This document shows positions 35,901 to 44,459 of a DNA stretch of 64,000 nt, piece by piece. The stretch is from contig NZ_JAHNZO010000004.1 of the NCBI RefSeq assembly GCF_018998565.1, positions 1 through 64,000 of the forward strand. Reading direction: 5' to 3'. The notes under the pieces were generated by a model. It saw only the letters and a program-made list of their open reading frames with translations. It had not been told where the DNA came from and made no database searches. Numbering within the stretch: the stretch's first letter is position 1; the number at the start of each line of letters is the position of its first letter. The stretch comes from Paenibacillus oleatilyticus (GTDB lineage Bacteria > Bacillota > Bacilli > Paenibacillales > NBRC-103111). A program made the translations under genes and the position numbers.

Positions 35901-37178
35901 TTAACCGTTCGTTTCGTCCAGTCCGCACCATTGGATAAGCGTCAAAGCAATGATTTCCGCCGCTTCCGTCACTTTGTCCAGCTCGATATATTCGTTCGGG
36001 TAATGAGCGACCTCTGTCACTCCCGGCCCGAACACGATAGCAGGCGTCTTACCCGCTTGGGTCAACAGACCGCCATCCGTTCCCCACGGTGACGCTTCGA
36101 TGACCGGCTCCGCCCCGGCGACCTTGCGGTACTGCTCCGCCAAGGTGTGCATGAGCTCATGCTCCATGTCCATCGACCCGGGAATCCAGCGGGCGCCGAA
36201 CCATTCCAACACGGGAGCGTGCTCCTTGAACCACGGGTCCTGCTCGGCAAGCCGCTCTAGCCACTGCTCCATCTCCAGCTTCGCTTCCTCAATCGTCTCC
36301 TCGGGCGAGACGCCCATCCGGCCTTCCAAACGGACGAGGTCGGGAACCGAGGACGGCCAGTTGCCGCCTTGGATGACCCCGATGTTGATCGGGATCGGAA
36401 TCGGCGTATTTTGATACAGCGGATCGGTGATCCGGGCGTTGCGCCGTTCCTCCAGCGCTTGAATGTGACGGATGACGAGCATGCTTTTCTCGATGGCGCT
36501 GACTCCCTCATACCGGGTGCCGCCGTGGGCCGCCCGGCCCTTCACTTGAATGCGGAACCACATCGAGCCCTGCTGCTTCGGAAAAATACGCATATTCGTC
36601 GGCTCCGGGATGATCGCCGCGTCGGCCTGGTAACCCCGCATCACGGTCGCGAGCGTACCGGCTCCGCCGCTTTCCTCCTCGACGACGCTCTGAAAGATGA
36701 CGTCGCCTTTCAATCGGAGGCCCAGTCCTTGCAGCGCTTCGATCGCCAGCAGCAGGGAGACATTGCCGCCTTTCATATCCGTGACGCCGCGGCCGTACAT
36801 CCTGCCGTCCCGGATCGCGCCACTGTACGGATCGTCCGACCACTGCTCGCGCTCCCCCTCCGGGACAACGTCGATATGGCCGTTCAGAATGATCGACTTC
36901 CCGCCGCCGGAACCGCGCAGAATGCCGACGACATTCGGACAGTTATCGAAATTCGGCCGCGAGGAGCAAAAGTACGGATGCTTCTTCAAAGCCTCCCCGT
37001 CCAGCTCCCATACGTCGACCTCTAAGCCCATCTGCTGCAGCTTCTCGGCGACCAAAGCCTGCGCCGCCGCCTCATGGCCCTGCGTGCTTGGCACCTGCAC
37101 CAGCCGCTGCAGGAAGGCAATGCCTTCCTCGCTGTGCGTGCACATCCACTGCTTAATCCGTGCTTGGAGCTCTGACAT
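35901..37178 (-). CDS. yodQ: M20 family deacetylase, YodQ-like
   Basis: ArgE/DapE-type zinc amidohydrolase of 425 residues. Metal ligands are visible: His in ILNGHIDVVPEG, bridging Asp in GRGVTDMKGG, the EEE cluster in VVEEESGG, and the C-terminal His in VTEVAHYPNEY. The dimerisation domain lies between about 190 and 310. AAGGAGG precedes ATG 37178. In B. subtilis the homologue YodQ is in the kamA operon; with gabT next to it here, removal of acetyl from 4-acetamidobutyrate (giving GABA) is the best guess. N-acetyl-beta-lysine is an alternative substrate. Confidence 0.87.
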   Translation of the reverse strand: MSELQARIKQWMCTHSEEGIAFLQRLVQVPSTQGHEAAAQALVAEKLQQMGLEVDVWELDGEALKKHPYFCSSRPNFDNCPNVVGILRGSGGGKSIILNGHIDVVPEGEREQWSDDPYSGAIRDGRMYGRGVTDMKGGNVSLLLAIEALQGLGLRLKGDVIFQSVVEEESGGAGTLATVMRGYQADAAIIPEPTNMRIFPKQQGSMWFRIQVKGRAAHGGTRYEGVSAIEKSMLVIRHIQALEERRNARITDPLYQNTPIPIPINIGVIQGGNWPSSVPDLVRLEGRMGVSPEETIEEAKLEMEQWLERLAEQDPWFKEHAPVLEWFGARWIPGSMDMEHELMHTLAEQYRKVAGAEPVIEASPWGTDGGLLTQAGKTPAIVFGPGVTEVAHYPNEYIELDKVTEAAEIIALTLIQWCGLDETNG

Positions 37179-37203
37179 GTTTCTCCTCCTTGTGCGGAAG
37201 TAA

Positions 37204-37362
37204 GGTGAAAAGGAGGGTGCTGCGCGCGCGGATCATTCTTCCAATCCCTCTTGTCCCCGGATTCTTTCATTCAATAACCCCTTTAGAGGTTAGAATCCGG
37301 AGACAAAGGCGACCGCTGCGCTTCTCCAGAATGATTCCGCTCGCTCCGCTCCTTTTTTCACC
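37204..37362. repeat. 159-nt nested palindromic element
   Basis: Three nested inverted segments: outer GGTGAAAAGGAG/CTCCTTTTTTCACC, middle GCGCGCGGATCATTCT with AGAATGATTCCGCTCGC, inner CTTGTCCCCGGATTCT with AGAATCCGGAGACAAAG. The whole could fold into one long hairpin. It fills the gap between the thiolase and deacetylase genes and contains no gene. It resembles a non-autonomous element of the bcr/MITE type, or a structured mRNA spacer. Confidence 0.75.
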
Positions 37363-37386
37363 GAACATCTAAAAATTCGAAACCCT

Positions 37387-38571
37387 CTACGCCTCACTCA
37401 CGTTCTCGTAGATCACCGCAATGCCCATGCCGCCGGCCATGCACAGCGTCACCATGCCGTACTTCACGCCGGACCGCAGCATTTCGTGCATCAGCGTCAC
37501 GGTCAGCTTCGCTCCGGTAGCGCCTACCGGATGCCCCAACGCAATCGCGCCGCCGTTCACATTCACCCGCTCCGGGCTCAGCTTCAGCTCGCGGATGACG
37601 GCCAGCGCCTGCGCGGCGAACGCCTCGTTCAGCTCGATCAGCCCGATGTCGTCGAGCGTCAGCCCGGCCTTGCGCAGCGCCTTATGGACGGCGGGCACCG
37701 GCCCGATGCCCATCACGCCCGGATCGACGCCGGCGCTGGCGAACGCTTTGACCTTGAGCAGCGGCTGGATGCCCGCCCTCTCCGCTTTGCTCCGGGACAG
37801 GAGCAGCACGGCGGCTGCGCCGTCGTTCATCGGGCAGGCGTTGCCCGCGGTGATCGTGCCGTCTGGCTTGAAGACGGCGGGCAGCTTGGCGAGCTTCGCC
37901 AGCTCGATATCTTCCCGCAGCGACTCGTCGCTGTCGAAGAGCCGGACGCCTTGCCGTTCCTGCAGCTCCAGCGGCACGATTTCGTCCTTGAACCGTCCGC
38001 TGCGGACCGCGTCGGCCGCCTTGCGGTGGCTTTCGAAGGCAAACCGGTCCTGCTCTTCCCGTGAAATGCCGTACTGCTCAGCCAATCGCTCCGCGGTCAT
38101 GCCCATATGCTCATTCCCCAACGAGCAGGTCAGCCCGTCGGCGAGCAGCGCGTCCTCCATTGCGACATGGCCGAACTTCGTGCCCCAGCGGTTTCGAACC
38201 AAGTAAGGCACATTGCTCATGCTTTCCACGCCGCCCGCAATGACGGCTTCCTCTTGCCCCGCCGCAATCGCCAACGCTGCGCTTGTGATCGCCTTGAGGC
38301 CCGAGCCGCACGCTTTGATGACGACGTGACCCGGCACCGTAAGCGGAAAGCCGGCCCGCTGTGAGCTGATTCGGGCCGAATTGAGCCCCCCGCCGTGCAC
38401 ATAACCGTGGCCGAAAATGATTTCGCCCACCTCTTCCTTCGGCAGCGCCGTTCTCGCCATCAAGCCCGTCAGCACTTGACGTCCCAGCTCGGTAGCGGGC
38501 ACATCCCGCAGCGACTTGCCGAAGGCTCCGACCGCCGTGCGGACCCCTGCCGCGATAACGACTTCATTCAT
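37387..38571 (-). CDS. Thiolase (acetyl-CoA acyltransferase)
   Basis: Thiolase of 394 residues. The nucleophilic Cys is in VIKACGSGLKAI (about residue 90), the catalytic His in ALGHPVGATG and the second Cys in TLCMAGGMGIAV. GGGAGG lies upstream of overlapping GTG 38574 and ATG 38571. In its operon, with a CoA-transferase upstream and a deacetylase downstream, it probably cleaves 3-oxo-6-acetamidohexanoyl-CoA to 4-acetamidobutyryl-CoA and acetyl-CoA. The B. subtilis yod operon lacks a thiolase gene at this place, so this is an informative addition. It could also act on acetoacetyl-CoA. Confidence 0.9.
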   Translation of the reverse strand: MNEVVIAAGVRTAVGAFGKSLRDVPATELGRQVLTGLMARTALPKEEVGEIIFGHGYVHGGGLNSARISSQRAGFPLTVPGHVVIKACGSGLKAITSAALAIAAGQEEAVIAGGVESMSNVPYLVRNRWGTKFGHVAMEDALLADGLTCSLGNEHMGMTAERLAEQYGISREEQDRFAFESHRKAADAVRSGRFKDEIVPLELQERQGVRLFDSDESLREDIELAKLAKLPAVFKPDGTITAGNACPMNDGAAAVLLLSRSKAERAGIQPLLKVKAFASAGVDPGVMGIGPVPAVHKALRKAGLTLDDIGLIELNEAFAAQALAVIRELKLSPERVNVNGGAIALGHPVGATGAKLTVTLMHEMLRSGVKYGMVTLCMAGGMGIAVIYENVSEA

Positions 38572-38586
38572 CACGGATTGCCTCCC

Positions 38587-39252
38587 TTATTGAATCGTGG
38601 ACACGACGGACGGAACGATCAACTCCGCTTCCGTCTGCCGGATGACGTCTTCTGCTGTGAAGGGGGCCATCACTTCCCGCAAAACGAGTCCCTCGTCCGT
38701 CACTTCCATCACGGCCATTTCGGTAATGACCATATCCACGCAGCGCGGCGCGGTTAAAGGCAGCGAGCACTGCTTCAATATTTTCGACTCGCCCTGCTTG
38801 TTCGTATGGTTCATCAGGACGATGACCTTGCGCGACTTTTGCGCCAGCTCCATCGCTCCGCCCATCCCGGGCACCCGTTTGCCGGGAACGATCCAGTTCG
38901 CCAAATCCCCGTGTTGGCTCACTTCGAGCGCGCCCAGAATCGTGATGTCGACATAGCCGCGGCGGATAATCCCGAACGCCGTCGCGCTGTCGAAATACGA
39001 TGCGCCCGGCACGATGGTCACCGGAAAGCCTCCGGCATTGCACAGCGCGGGATCTTCACTCCCCTTGGCCGGGCTCGGTCCTGTGCCCAGGATGCCGTTT
39101 TCCGCGTGAAAAAACACTTGAATCTCCGGCGGCACATAATTAGCCACCAAGGTCGGAATCCCGATGCCGAGGTTCACGAGCATCCCGTCTTGAATCTCCT
39201 GCGCCGCCCGCCGGGCGATCCGGTAACGGCTGTCTTCTACTCCCACGCCCAT
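38587..39252 (-). CDS. yodR: CoA-transferase subunit B, YodR-like
   Basis: Subunit B of a 3-oxoacid CoA-transferase, 221 residues. The catalytic Glu is in FHAENGILGTGP; NLGIGIPTLVANYVP and the C-terminal TEAELIVPS-type ending also fit. ATG 39252 is used, with AAGGAG 10 nt upstream; the gene overlaps the 3' end of the subunit A gene by 16 nt. With subunit A it would transfer CoA to the 3-keto acid formed from acetylated beta-lysine. Confidence 0.92.
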   Translation of the reverse strand: MGVGVEDSRYRIARRAAQEIQDGMLVNLGIGIPTLVANYVPPEIQVFFHAENGILGTGPSPAKGSEDPALCNAGGFPVTIVPGASYFDSATAFGIIRRGYVDITILGALEVSQHGDLANWIVPGKRVPGMGGAMELAQKSRKVIVLMNHTNKQGESKILKQCSLPLTAPRCVDMVITEMAVMEVTDEGLVLREVMAPFTAEDVIRQTEAELIVPSVVSTIQ

Positions 39253-39932
39253 GTCCAGTTCACTCCTTGACTCGGTATGACCATATCGACATAAATCCCC
39301 GGGGTGACGATGCATTCCGGGTCCAGCTCGCCGAGCGGCACGATTTCGTCGACCTCGGCAATAGTGTAATCTCCGGCCATCGCGACAAGCGGATTGAAAT
39401 TGCGGGCGCTTTTGTCATAAATCAAGTTGCCGTACGGGTCGGCCTTCTGCGCGTGCACGATGCTGACCTCGGCGGTCAGCGCCGTTTCGATCAAATACGG
39501 CTTGCCGTCCAATACGATCTGCTGCTTGCCCTCTTCGGCAATCGTGCCGATGCCGACATCGACGAAGATGCCGCCCAAGCCGACGCCCCCGGCGCGGATG
39601 CGCTCGGCCAGCGTCCCTTGCGGGCTGAACTCGACCTCAAGCGCGCCCTCGTTCATGAACCGGCCGGCGTTCGGATTGGAGCCGATATGCGAGACAATGA
39701 CTTTTCTGGCCCGGCCCGCCGTGATCAGCCGCCCGATGCCGATATCCGGGAACGCGCAGTCGTTGCCGATCAGAACAAGATCGCGCACGCCTTTATCTAA
39801 TATGCCTTGGCACAAGGACGGAGGATTGCCCACGCCTCCGAAGCCCCCGTACATCAGGGTCATCCCGTCGCGTATATGCTGAAGCGCGTCCTCCAGCCCG
39901 GCGACCTTGCTTCGCTTTTTTACAAGCTCCAT
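39237..39932 (-). CDS. yodS: CoA-transferase subunit A, YodS-like
   Basis: Subunit A of the same enzyme, 231 residues. The family motif TLMYGGFGGVGNPPSL is near residue 30, and GRLITAGRARKVIVSHIGSN follows. It lies 18 nt after the aminotransferase stop codon and overlaps subunit B. The physiological CoA donor (acetyl-, succinyl- or acetoacetyl-CoA) cannot be read from the sequence. Confidence 0.92.
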   Translation of the reverse strand: MELVKKRSKVAGLEDALQHIRDGMTLMYGGFGGVGNPPSLCQGILDKGVRDLVLIGNDCAFPDIGIGRLITAGRARKVIVSHIGSNPNAGRFMNEGALEVEFSPQGTLAERIRAGGVGLGGIFVDVGIGTIAEEGKQQIVLDGKPYLIETALTAEVSIVHAQKADPYGNLIYDKSARNFNPLVAMAGDYTIAEVDEIVPLGELDPECIVTPGIYVDMVIPSQGVNWTWAWE

Positions 39933-39950
39933 GCGTTTTCCCCCTTCCTC

Positions 39951-41315
39951 CTATACCGCCGCTTTATTCAAATGGCCTTCCGCCCGAAGTTCCTCTTGCA
40001 CTTCGAAAATACTTTTTTCCAATATGCTTACTAGGCTATCAATTTGTTCTGGGGTAATAATTAATGGCGGTGAGACGATAATCGCGTCTCCGGCTGCTCC
40101 GTCGATGCCTCCCGATGCCGGGTACACGAGCAGTCCTTTGTCAAAAGCGCGCTTGATGACCCGTGCCGTCACGCCGAGCGATAGCGGGAAAATTCCCTTC
40201 GTCCGCACATCCGGCACGAACTCCAGTCCGAGCAGCATCCCTTTGCCCCGCACGTCGCCTACGATATCCAGCCGCTTGGCCATCTCCTGCAGCTTGCCCA
40301 GCAGATACTCGCCGTTCACTTCGGCCGCGCGAACCAGATCGTGCTTTTCCATATAGTCCAGCACGGCCAGACAGACGGCGGCGGATTGCGGATTGGCGCT
40401 GTACGTATGGCCCGCCATGATCGACTTGGACCCTTTCAGAATCGGCTCCATCACTTTATCGCTGACCAGCGTCGCCGCCATTGGCGTGTAGCCTGCGCTC
40501 ATGCCTTTGCCCAAGGCGACGATGTCCGGAGTGACCTCCCAATGCTCGATCCCGAACTTCTTGCCGGTTCTGCCGAGCCCCGTCATCACCTCGTCCGCGA
40601 TGAACAGAATATCGTATTTGTCGCAGATGCGCTTGATCTCCTGATAATAGCCCTCCGGCGGCGTCACCGCCCCTCCCGAAGCGCCGATGATCGGCTCAGC
40701 GATAAATCCGGCGATATGCTCGGGCCCGATGCGCAGAATCGACGTTTCCAGCTCCTGCGCGCATTTCATGCCGCAGCCGGGATGCGCTTCCTTCAGCGGA
40801 CAGCGGTAGCAGTACGGCGCGGAGACGGACGGATAATCTTCGAGCAGCGGAATGAACCGCTTGCGCCGCAAAATATTGCCGGACATGGACAAAGCGCCCA
40901 TCGTAATGCCGTGATAGCTCATCCAGCGGGAGATGAAGCGGTTTTTGCGGTCGCGGCCTTTCTCCTGCCAATGCTGGATCGCGATCTTCATCGCCGTCTC
41001 CGTCGCTTCCGAGCCGCTGTTGACGAAAAAGGACCAGTTCCAGCGCCCCCCCGACCATTCGCTTAACCGGCGTGCAAGCTCTTCGGCTGGCTCGCTCGTA
41101 AACTGCGCACGGTAGGCGAACGATACTTTTTCCGCCTGCGCCTTCATCGCCTCGACGATTTCCGGCACCCCGTGGCCGATGCTCGCCGTCACCGCGCCGG
41201 AGCAGCCGTCGATATACGTTTTGCCGTCCGTGTCATAGAGATAAATTCCTTGTCCGCTGGCCACTGTAGGGTAGTCGTAGTCCAGAATCGGCTTGATCAA
41301 ATGTGTATCCGTCAT
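39951..41315 (-). CDS. yodT: Class III aminotransferase, YodT-like
   Basis: PLP-dependent aminotransferase of 454 residues. The PLP lysine is in DIVALGKGMSAGYTPMAATL, preceded by LFIADEVMTGLGRTGK; FFVNSGSEATETAMKIA binds the cofactor phosphate. B. subtilis YodT in the kamA operon is the expected orthologue. In the proposed route it removes the beta-amino group of N6-acetyl-beta-lysine to give 3-oxo-6-acetamidohexanoate. It is preceded by the glutamate dehydrogenase homologue (25 nt gap) and followed by the CoA-transferase genes. Confidence 0.9.
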   Translation of the reverse strand: MTDTHLIKPILDYDYPTVASGQGIYLYDTDGKTYIDGCSGAVTASIGHGVPEIVEAMKAQAEKVSFAYRAQFTSEPAEELARRLSEWSGGRWNWSFFVNSGSEATETAMKIAIQHWQEKGRDRKNRFISRWMSYHGITMGALSMSGNILRRKRFIPLLEDYPSVSAPYCYRCPLKEAHPGCGMKCAQELETSILRIGPEHIAGFIAEPIIGASGGAVTPPEGYYQEIKRICDKYDILFIADEVMTGLGRTGKKFGIEHWEVTPDIVALGKGMSAGYTPMAATLVSDKVMEPILKGSKSIMAGHTYSANPQSAAVCLAVLDYMEKHDLVRAAEVNGEYLLGKLQEMAKRLDIVGDVRGKGMLLGLEFVPDVRTKGIFPLSLGVTARVIKRAFDKGLLVYPASGGIDGAAGDAIIVSPPLIITPEQIDSLVSILEKSIFEVQEELRAEGHLNKAAV

Positions 41316-41340
41316 GTCGGTTCCCCTCTTTACGCTTGTG

Positions 41341-42606
41341 TTAAACCCAGCCTCTCCAGCGCATGGCTTCCGCCATTTTGCGGAGGCCTGCCATATAGGC
41401 GGCCAGCCTCATGTCCACCTTGCTTTCCAGCGCGATCCGATGGACCGTGCGAAAAGCGTTGACCAAAACGCGGTCCAGCTTCCGATAAACTTCCGCTTCG
41501 GACCAATGGCAGCCCTGGTTGTTTTGAACCCGCTCGAAGTATGAAGCGACAACACCGCCTGCGCTCGCCAGCACGTCGGGGACGAGCAGCACGCCTCGGG
41601 AGGTGAGAATTTCCGTAGCTTTCGCGGTGGTCGGCCCATTTGCCGCCTCGATGACGATTTTCGCTTGAATGTCGGCCGCGTTCTCTTCTGTAATCTGGTT
41701 TTCAGTGGCCGTCAGGATGAGAATGTCGCAAGCTTGCACAAGCAACTCCCGGTTGGAAATAGCGCTTGCGAACAGGTGGGTGACCGCGCCGTACGCATCC
41801 CGTTTTTCCAGCAAATAATCGACATCGAGGCCGTCCGGGTGGTACAGAGCGCCGCCGGCATCCGCAATCCCTACGATCTTCGCTCCGGCGTCGTGCAGAA
41901 ATTTGGCCAGATAGCCTCCGGCATGACCGAATCCTTGAACGATCACCTTGGCGCCTCTAAGCTCCACGCCGGCCGCCTTCGCCGCTTCACGCAGCACGAT
42001 CGTCACGCCTTTGGCCATCGAGGACTCCCTGCCCGCCGAACCGCCCAGCACGAGCGGCTTGTCGGCAATAAAGCCGGGCGAGTCGAATTCGCGGAGACGG
42101 CTGTACTCGTCCATCATCCAAGCCATCATTTGCGCATTCGTGTACATATCCGGGGCCAGGATATCCTTCGTCGGGCCGACGATCTGGCTGATCGCCCGAA
42201 CATACCCGCGGCTCAGCCGCTCCAGCTCGGCAGCGGACATCGTGCGCGGATCGCACTCGATGCCTCCCATGCCCCCGCCGTACGGGAGGTCGGTCAGACC
42301 GCATTGGATGCTCATCTCCATCGACAAAGCGGTTATTTCCTCCGGCATTACCGCAGGATGCAACCGAATGCCGCCCTTGGTCGGTCCCACGGCATCGTTA
42401 TGCTGAGCCCGGTAGCCCGTGAATACCCGGACGGAGCCGTCGTCCATACGTATGGGAATGCAAACCGTCATCAAGCGAAGGGGCCGCTTCAACAGACCAT
42501 AGAACGATTCCGCGCAGCCCATATGCTCCAGCGCCTTCTTGATGAGCTGCTGCGTTCGCTCCAAGACGTTTGGTTGTTCCGTTTGCCGAACCGTATCGAC
42601 TGCCAT
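41341..42606 (-). CDS. Glutamate dehydrogenase homologue with altered active site
   Basis: Glu/Leu/Phe/Val dehydrogenase family protein of 421 residues, close to B. subtilis RocG/GudB in length and overall sequence. GPTKGGIRLHP, DEYSRLREFDSPGF and VEAANGPTT-like blocks are intact, as is the coenzyme loop GFGHAGG. Two key lysines are not: the family's LPYGGGKGG reads LPYGGGMGG (catalytic Lys to Met), and the WMTxKC segment reads EMSIQC (substrate-carboxylate Lys to Gln). KDIPAPD also reads KDILAPD. It is first in the catabolic operon. It may be inactive on glutamate, act on another amine, or be regulatory. Confidence 0.88.
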   Translation of the reverse strand: MAVDTVRQTEQPNVLERTQQLIKKALEHMGCAESFYGLLKRPLRLMTVCIPIRMDDGSVRVFTGYRAQHNDAVGPTKGGIRLHPAVMPEEITALSMEMSIQCGLTDLPYGGGMGGIECDPRTMSAAELERLSRGYVRAISQIVGPTKDILAPDMYTNAQMMAWMMDEYSRLREFDSPGFIADKPLVLGGSAGRESSMAKGVTIVLREAAKAAGVELRGAKVIVQGFGHAGGYLAKFLHDAGAKIVGIADAGGALYHPDGLDVDYLLEKRDAYGAVTHLFASAISNRELLVQACDILILTATENQITEENAADIQAKIVIEAANGPTTAKATEILTSRGVLLVPDVLASAGGVVASYFERVQNNQGCHWSEAEVYRKLDRVLVNAFRTVHRIALESKVDMRLAAYMAGLRKMAEAMRWRGWV

Positions 42607-42709
42607 CGTTCCACCCCCGGCCTCTGCGTTATGGCTGCGATTACTTGTAGTTTAAACCAGCTAAAGCGCTCGATCTATTCGACCGACGAATCCAAAATGA
42701 GCGCGCTTT

Positions 42710-42728
42710 TTTATACATCAGGTATAAA
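42710..42728. promoter_or_regulatory. Inverted repeat in the pucR/GDH divergent promoter
   Basis: TTTATAC-ATCAG-GTATAAA, a perfect 7-bp dyad in the intergenic region between the divergent pucR and dehydrogenase genes. A near-identical site lies at 46885-46905 upstream of the ABC transporter operon. Candidate binding site for the PucR-type regulator. Confidence 0.5.
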
Positions 42729-42803
42729 TTCCAGCTTGCCCGAAATGACGGGCCGTGATATAACTGACTCAAGCCAATCCGCACAGAAAAGAGGATCATT
42801 CCT

Positions 42804-44459
42804 ATGGGAATTAGCATTCAAGAAGCGATCCAGCTGCCCGTGATGTCGAAGACGAAATTGGTCGCTGGATTCGACGGCATGAACAATATCATCAAATGGG
42901 TCACGATCGTCGAAGTCATCGAAGACATCGACCGGCTGCAGGAAGGCGAGTTCCTGATTACGACCGGCTTCGGCCTGATGGAAAGCGAAGAGAAACGCAG
43001 CCAGTTCCACAAGCTGCTGTCCAACAAGAAGCTGTCCGGCGTTGCGATGTACACCGGCTTTTACTTGCGCGAAATTCCCCAATCGTTCATCGACATTGCG
43101 AACCGCTCCGCCCTTCCGCTGCTGGAAATCCCGACGGATATCAACTTTTCGGTCATTACCAAGGCAATTCTGGAGCAGATCGTCAACAACCAATTCCGCA
43201 TGTTCGAGCATTCGATCAACATCCACAAGGAATTTACCCGTCTGGTCCTGGACAACCAAGGCATCCAGGCGATCACCGAAACGCTGTCACGGCTGACGGA
43301 CGGCAGCATCGTGCTGTTCGATGCGGATACCTCCATCGTCTCGGATCGGATCGTTCATGACGCGGTTCGCCGAACCGATCAGGATCGGCTCCAGCTCTTT
43401 TCCGAGCCGTTGCAGCCGCCTTTTGAGCAGCAACTTCTTCACGTAAATAATCATGAAAGCGAATACACCATTTCGCTCTATCCGGTCATGGCGAATCAGA
43501 CGAACTACGGCTGGATTGCGGCCATCAAGGATAAAGAACGCTGGAAAGACATTGACCAGATCGCGGTCGAGCATGCGGCCACCGTGTATGCGATTGAATT
43601 CCTGCGGCATAAAGCGATTTTAGATACGGAAATCCGTTTTCAAGGCGAATTTCTCGACCAAGTGTTAAGCAAAAATTTTACCAATAAAGCCGAAGTGATC
43701 GAGCGCGGGAAAAAACTGGGCTTCGATCCGAGCGGGAGTCAGGCCGTGCTGCAAATCAAGGTGGAGAACCTTCCGCCCGACCTCGAACGCCGTACGCTTG
43801 ACGATATGCTGGACCGGCTGTATCAGGTCGTGAACCAGACGATGAGCAAGCATAACCGCCAGTTTCTGCTGCGCAACCGGCTGGACGGCTGCATCGTCCT
43901 CATGGGAACGGGAAGCAAAGGGACGGCTCCCGAAGCCGCAGAGGAAGCTTCGCTTCTGGCCGTGCGGGATATCGCCGACAAATGGAGCTCGTTCTACCCT
44001 GATTACCCGCTGCGGATCGGCATCGGCAAAAGCTACGCCGATCTGGCCGACCTGGCCAAAAGCGCACAGGAAGCGCACCGGGCTCTCGTCTTCGCCAAGC
44101 TGCTGCACAAGCCGAAGTCCGTCGTCCACTATGACGATCTGGGGCTGTACCACTTCCTGATCCAGATGCAGGAGCTCGGCATGGACTTGCGGCAGTTTGC
44201 CGAGGAGCAGCTCGGAGCCTTGATGCAGAACAAGCGCCAAGGGGCCGACCTGCTTCAAACGCTGGAAACGTACTTGTACCATAACCAGAGCCTTCATGTG
44301 ACGGCGGCCGAGCTGTTCATTCACCGCCATACGCTGAAATACCGGCTGAACCAGATCGAGAAGAAAACCCGGCGCAATCTTCAATCGTCGGAGGACCGTT
44401 TGAAGCTGGAAATTGCGATCATGGCCTACAAGCTGACCGTTTCTTCCGAGGAACTATAG
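42804..44459 (+). CDS. PucR family transcriptional regulator
   Basis: Activator-type regulator of 551 residues: an N-terminal PucR domain (about 1-125, QEGEFLITTGFGLMES), a central GGDEF-like/CdaR region and a C-terminal PucR helix-turn-helix (YLYHNQSLHVTAAELFIHRH then TLKYRLNQIEKKT). ATG 42804 follows AGAGGATC. It is divergent from the lysine-catabolic operon and converges with the transporter operon, and shared dyads are found upstream of both. It probably controls both in response to a pathway intermediate. The tail overlaps the permease gene end by 34 nt. Confidence 0.92.
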   Translation: MGISIQEAIQLPVMSKTKLVAGFDGMNNIIKWVTIVEVIEDIDRLQEGEFLITTGFGLMESEEKRSQFHKLLSNKKLSGVAMYTGFYLREIPQSFIDIANRSALPLLEIPTDINFSVITKAILEQIVNNQFRMFEHSINIHKEFTRLVLDNQGIQAITETLSRLTDGSIVLFDADTSIVSDRIVHDAVRRTDQDRLQLFSEPLQPPFEQQLLHVNNHESEYTISLYPVMANQTNYGWIAAIKDKERWKDIDQIAVEHAATVYAIEFLRHKAILDTEIRFQGEFLDQVLSKNFTNKAEVIERGKKLGFDPSGSQAVLQIKVENLPPDLERRTLDDMLDRLYQVVNQTMSKHNRQFLLRNRLDGCIVLMGTGSKGTAPEAAEEASLLAVRDIADKWSSFYPDYPLRIGIGKSYADLADLAKSAQEAHRALVFAKLLHKPKSVVHYDDLGLYHFLIQMQELGMDLRQFAEEQLGALMQNKRQGADLLQTLETYLYHNQSLHVTAAELFIHRHTLKYRLNQIEKKTRRNLQSSEDRLKLEIAIMAYKLTVSSEEL

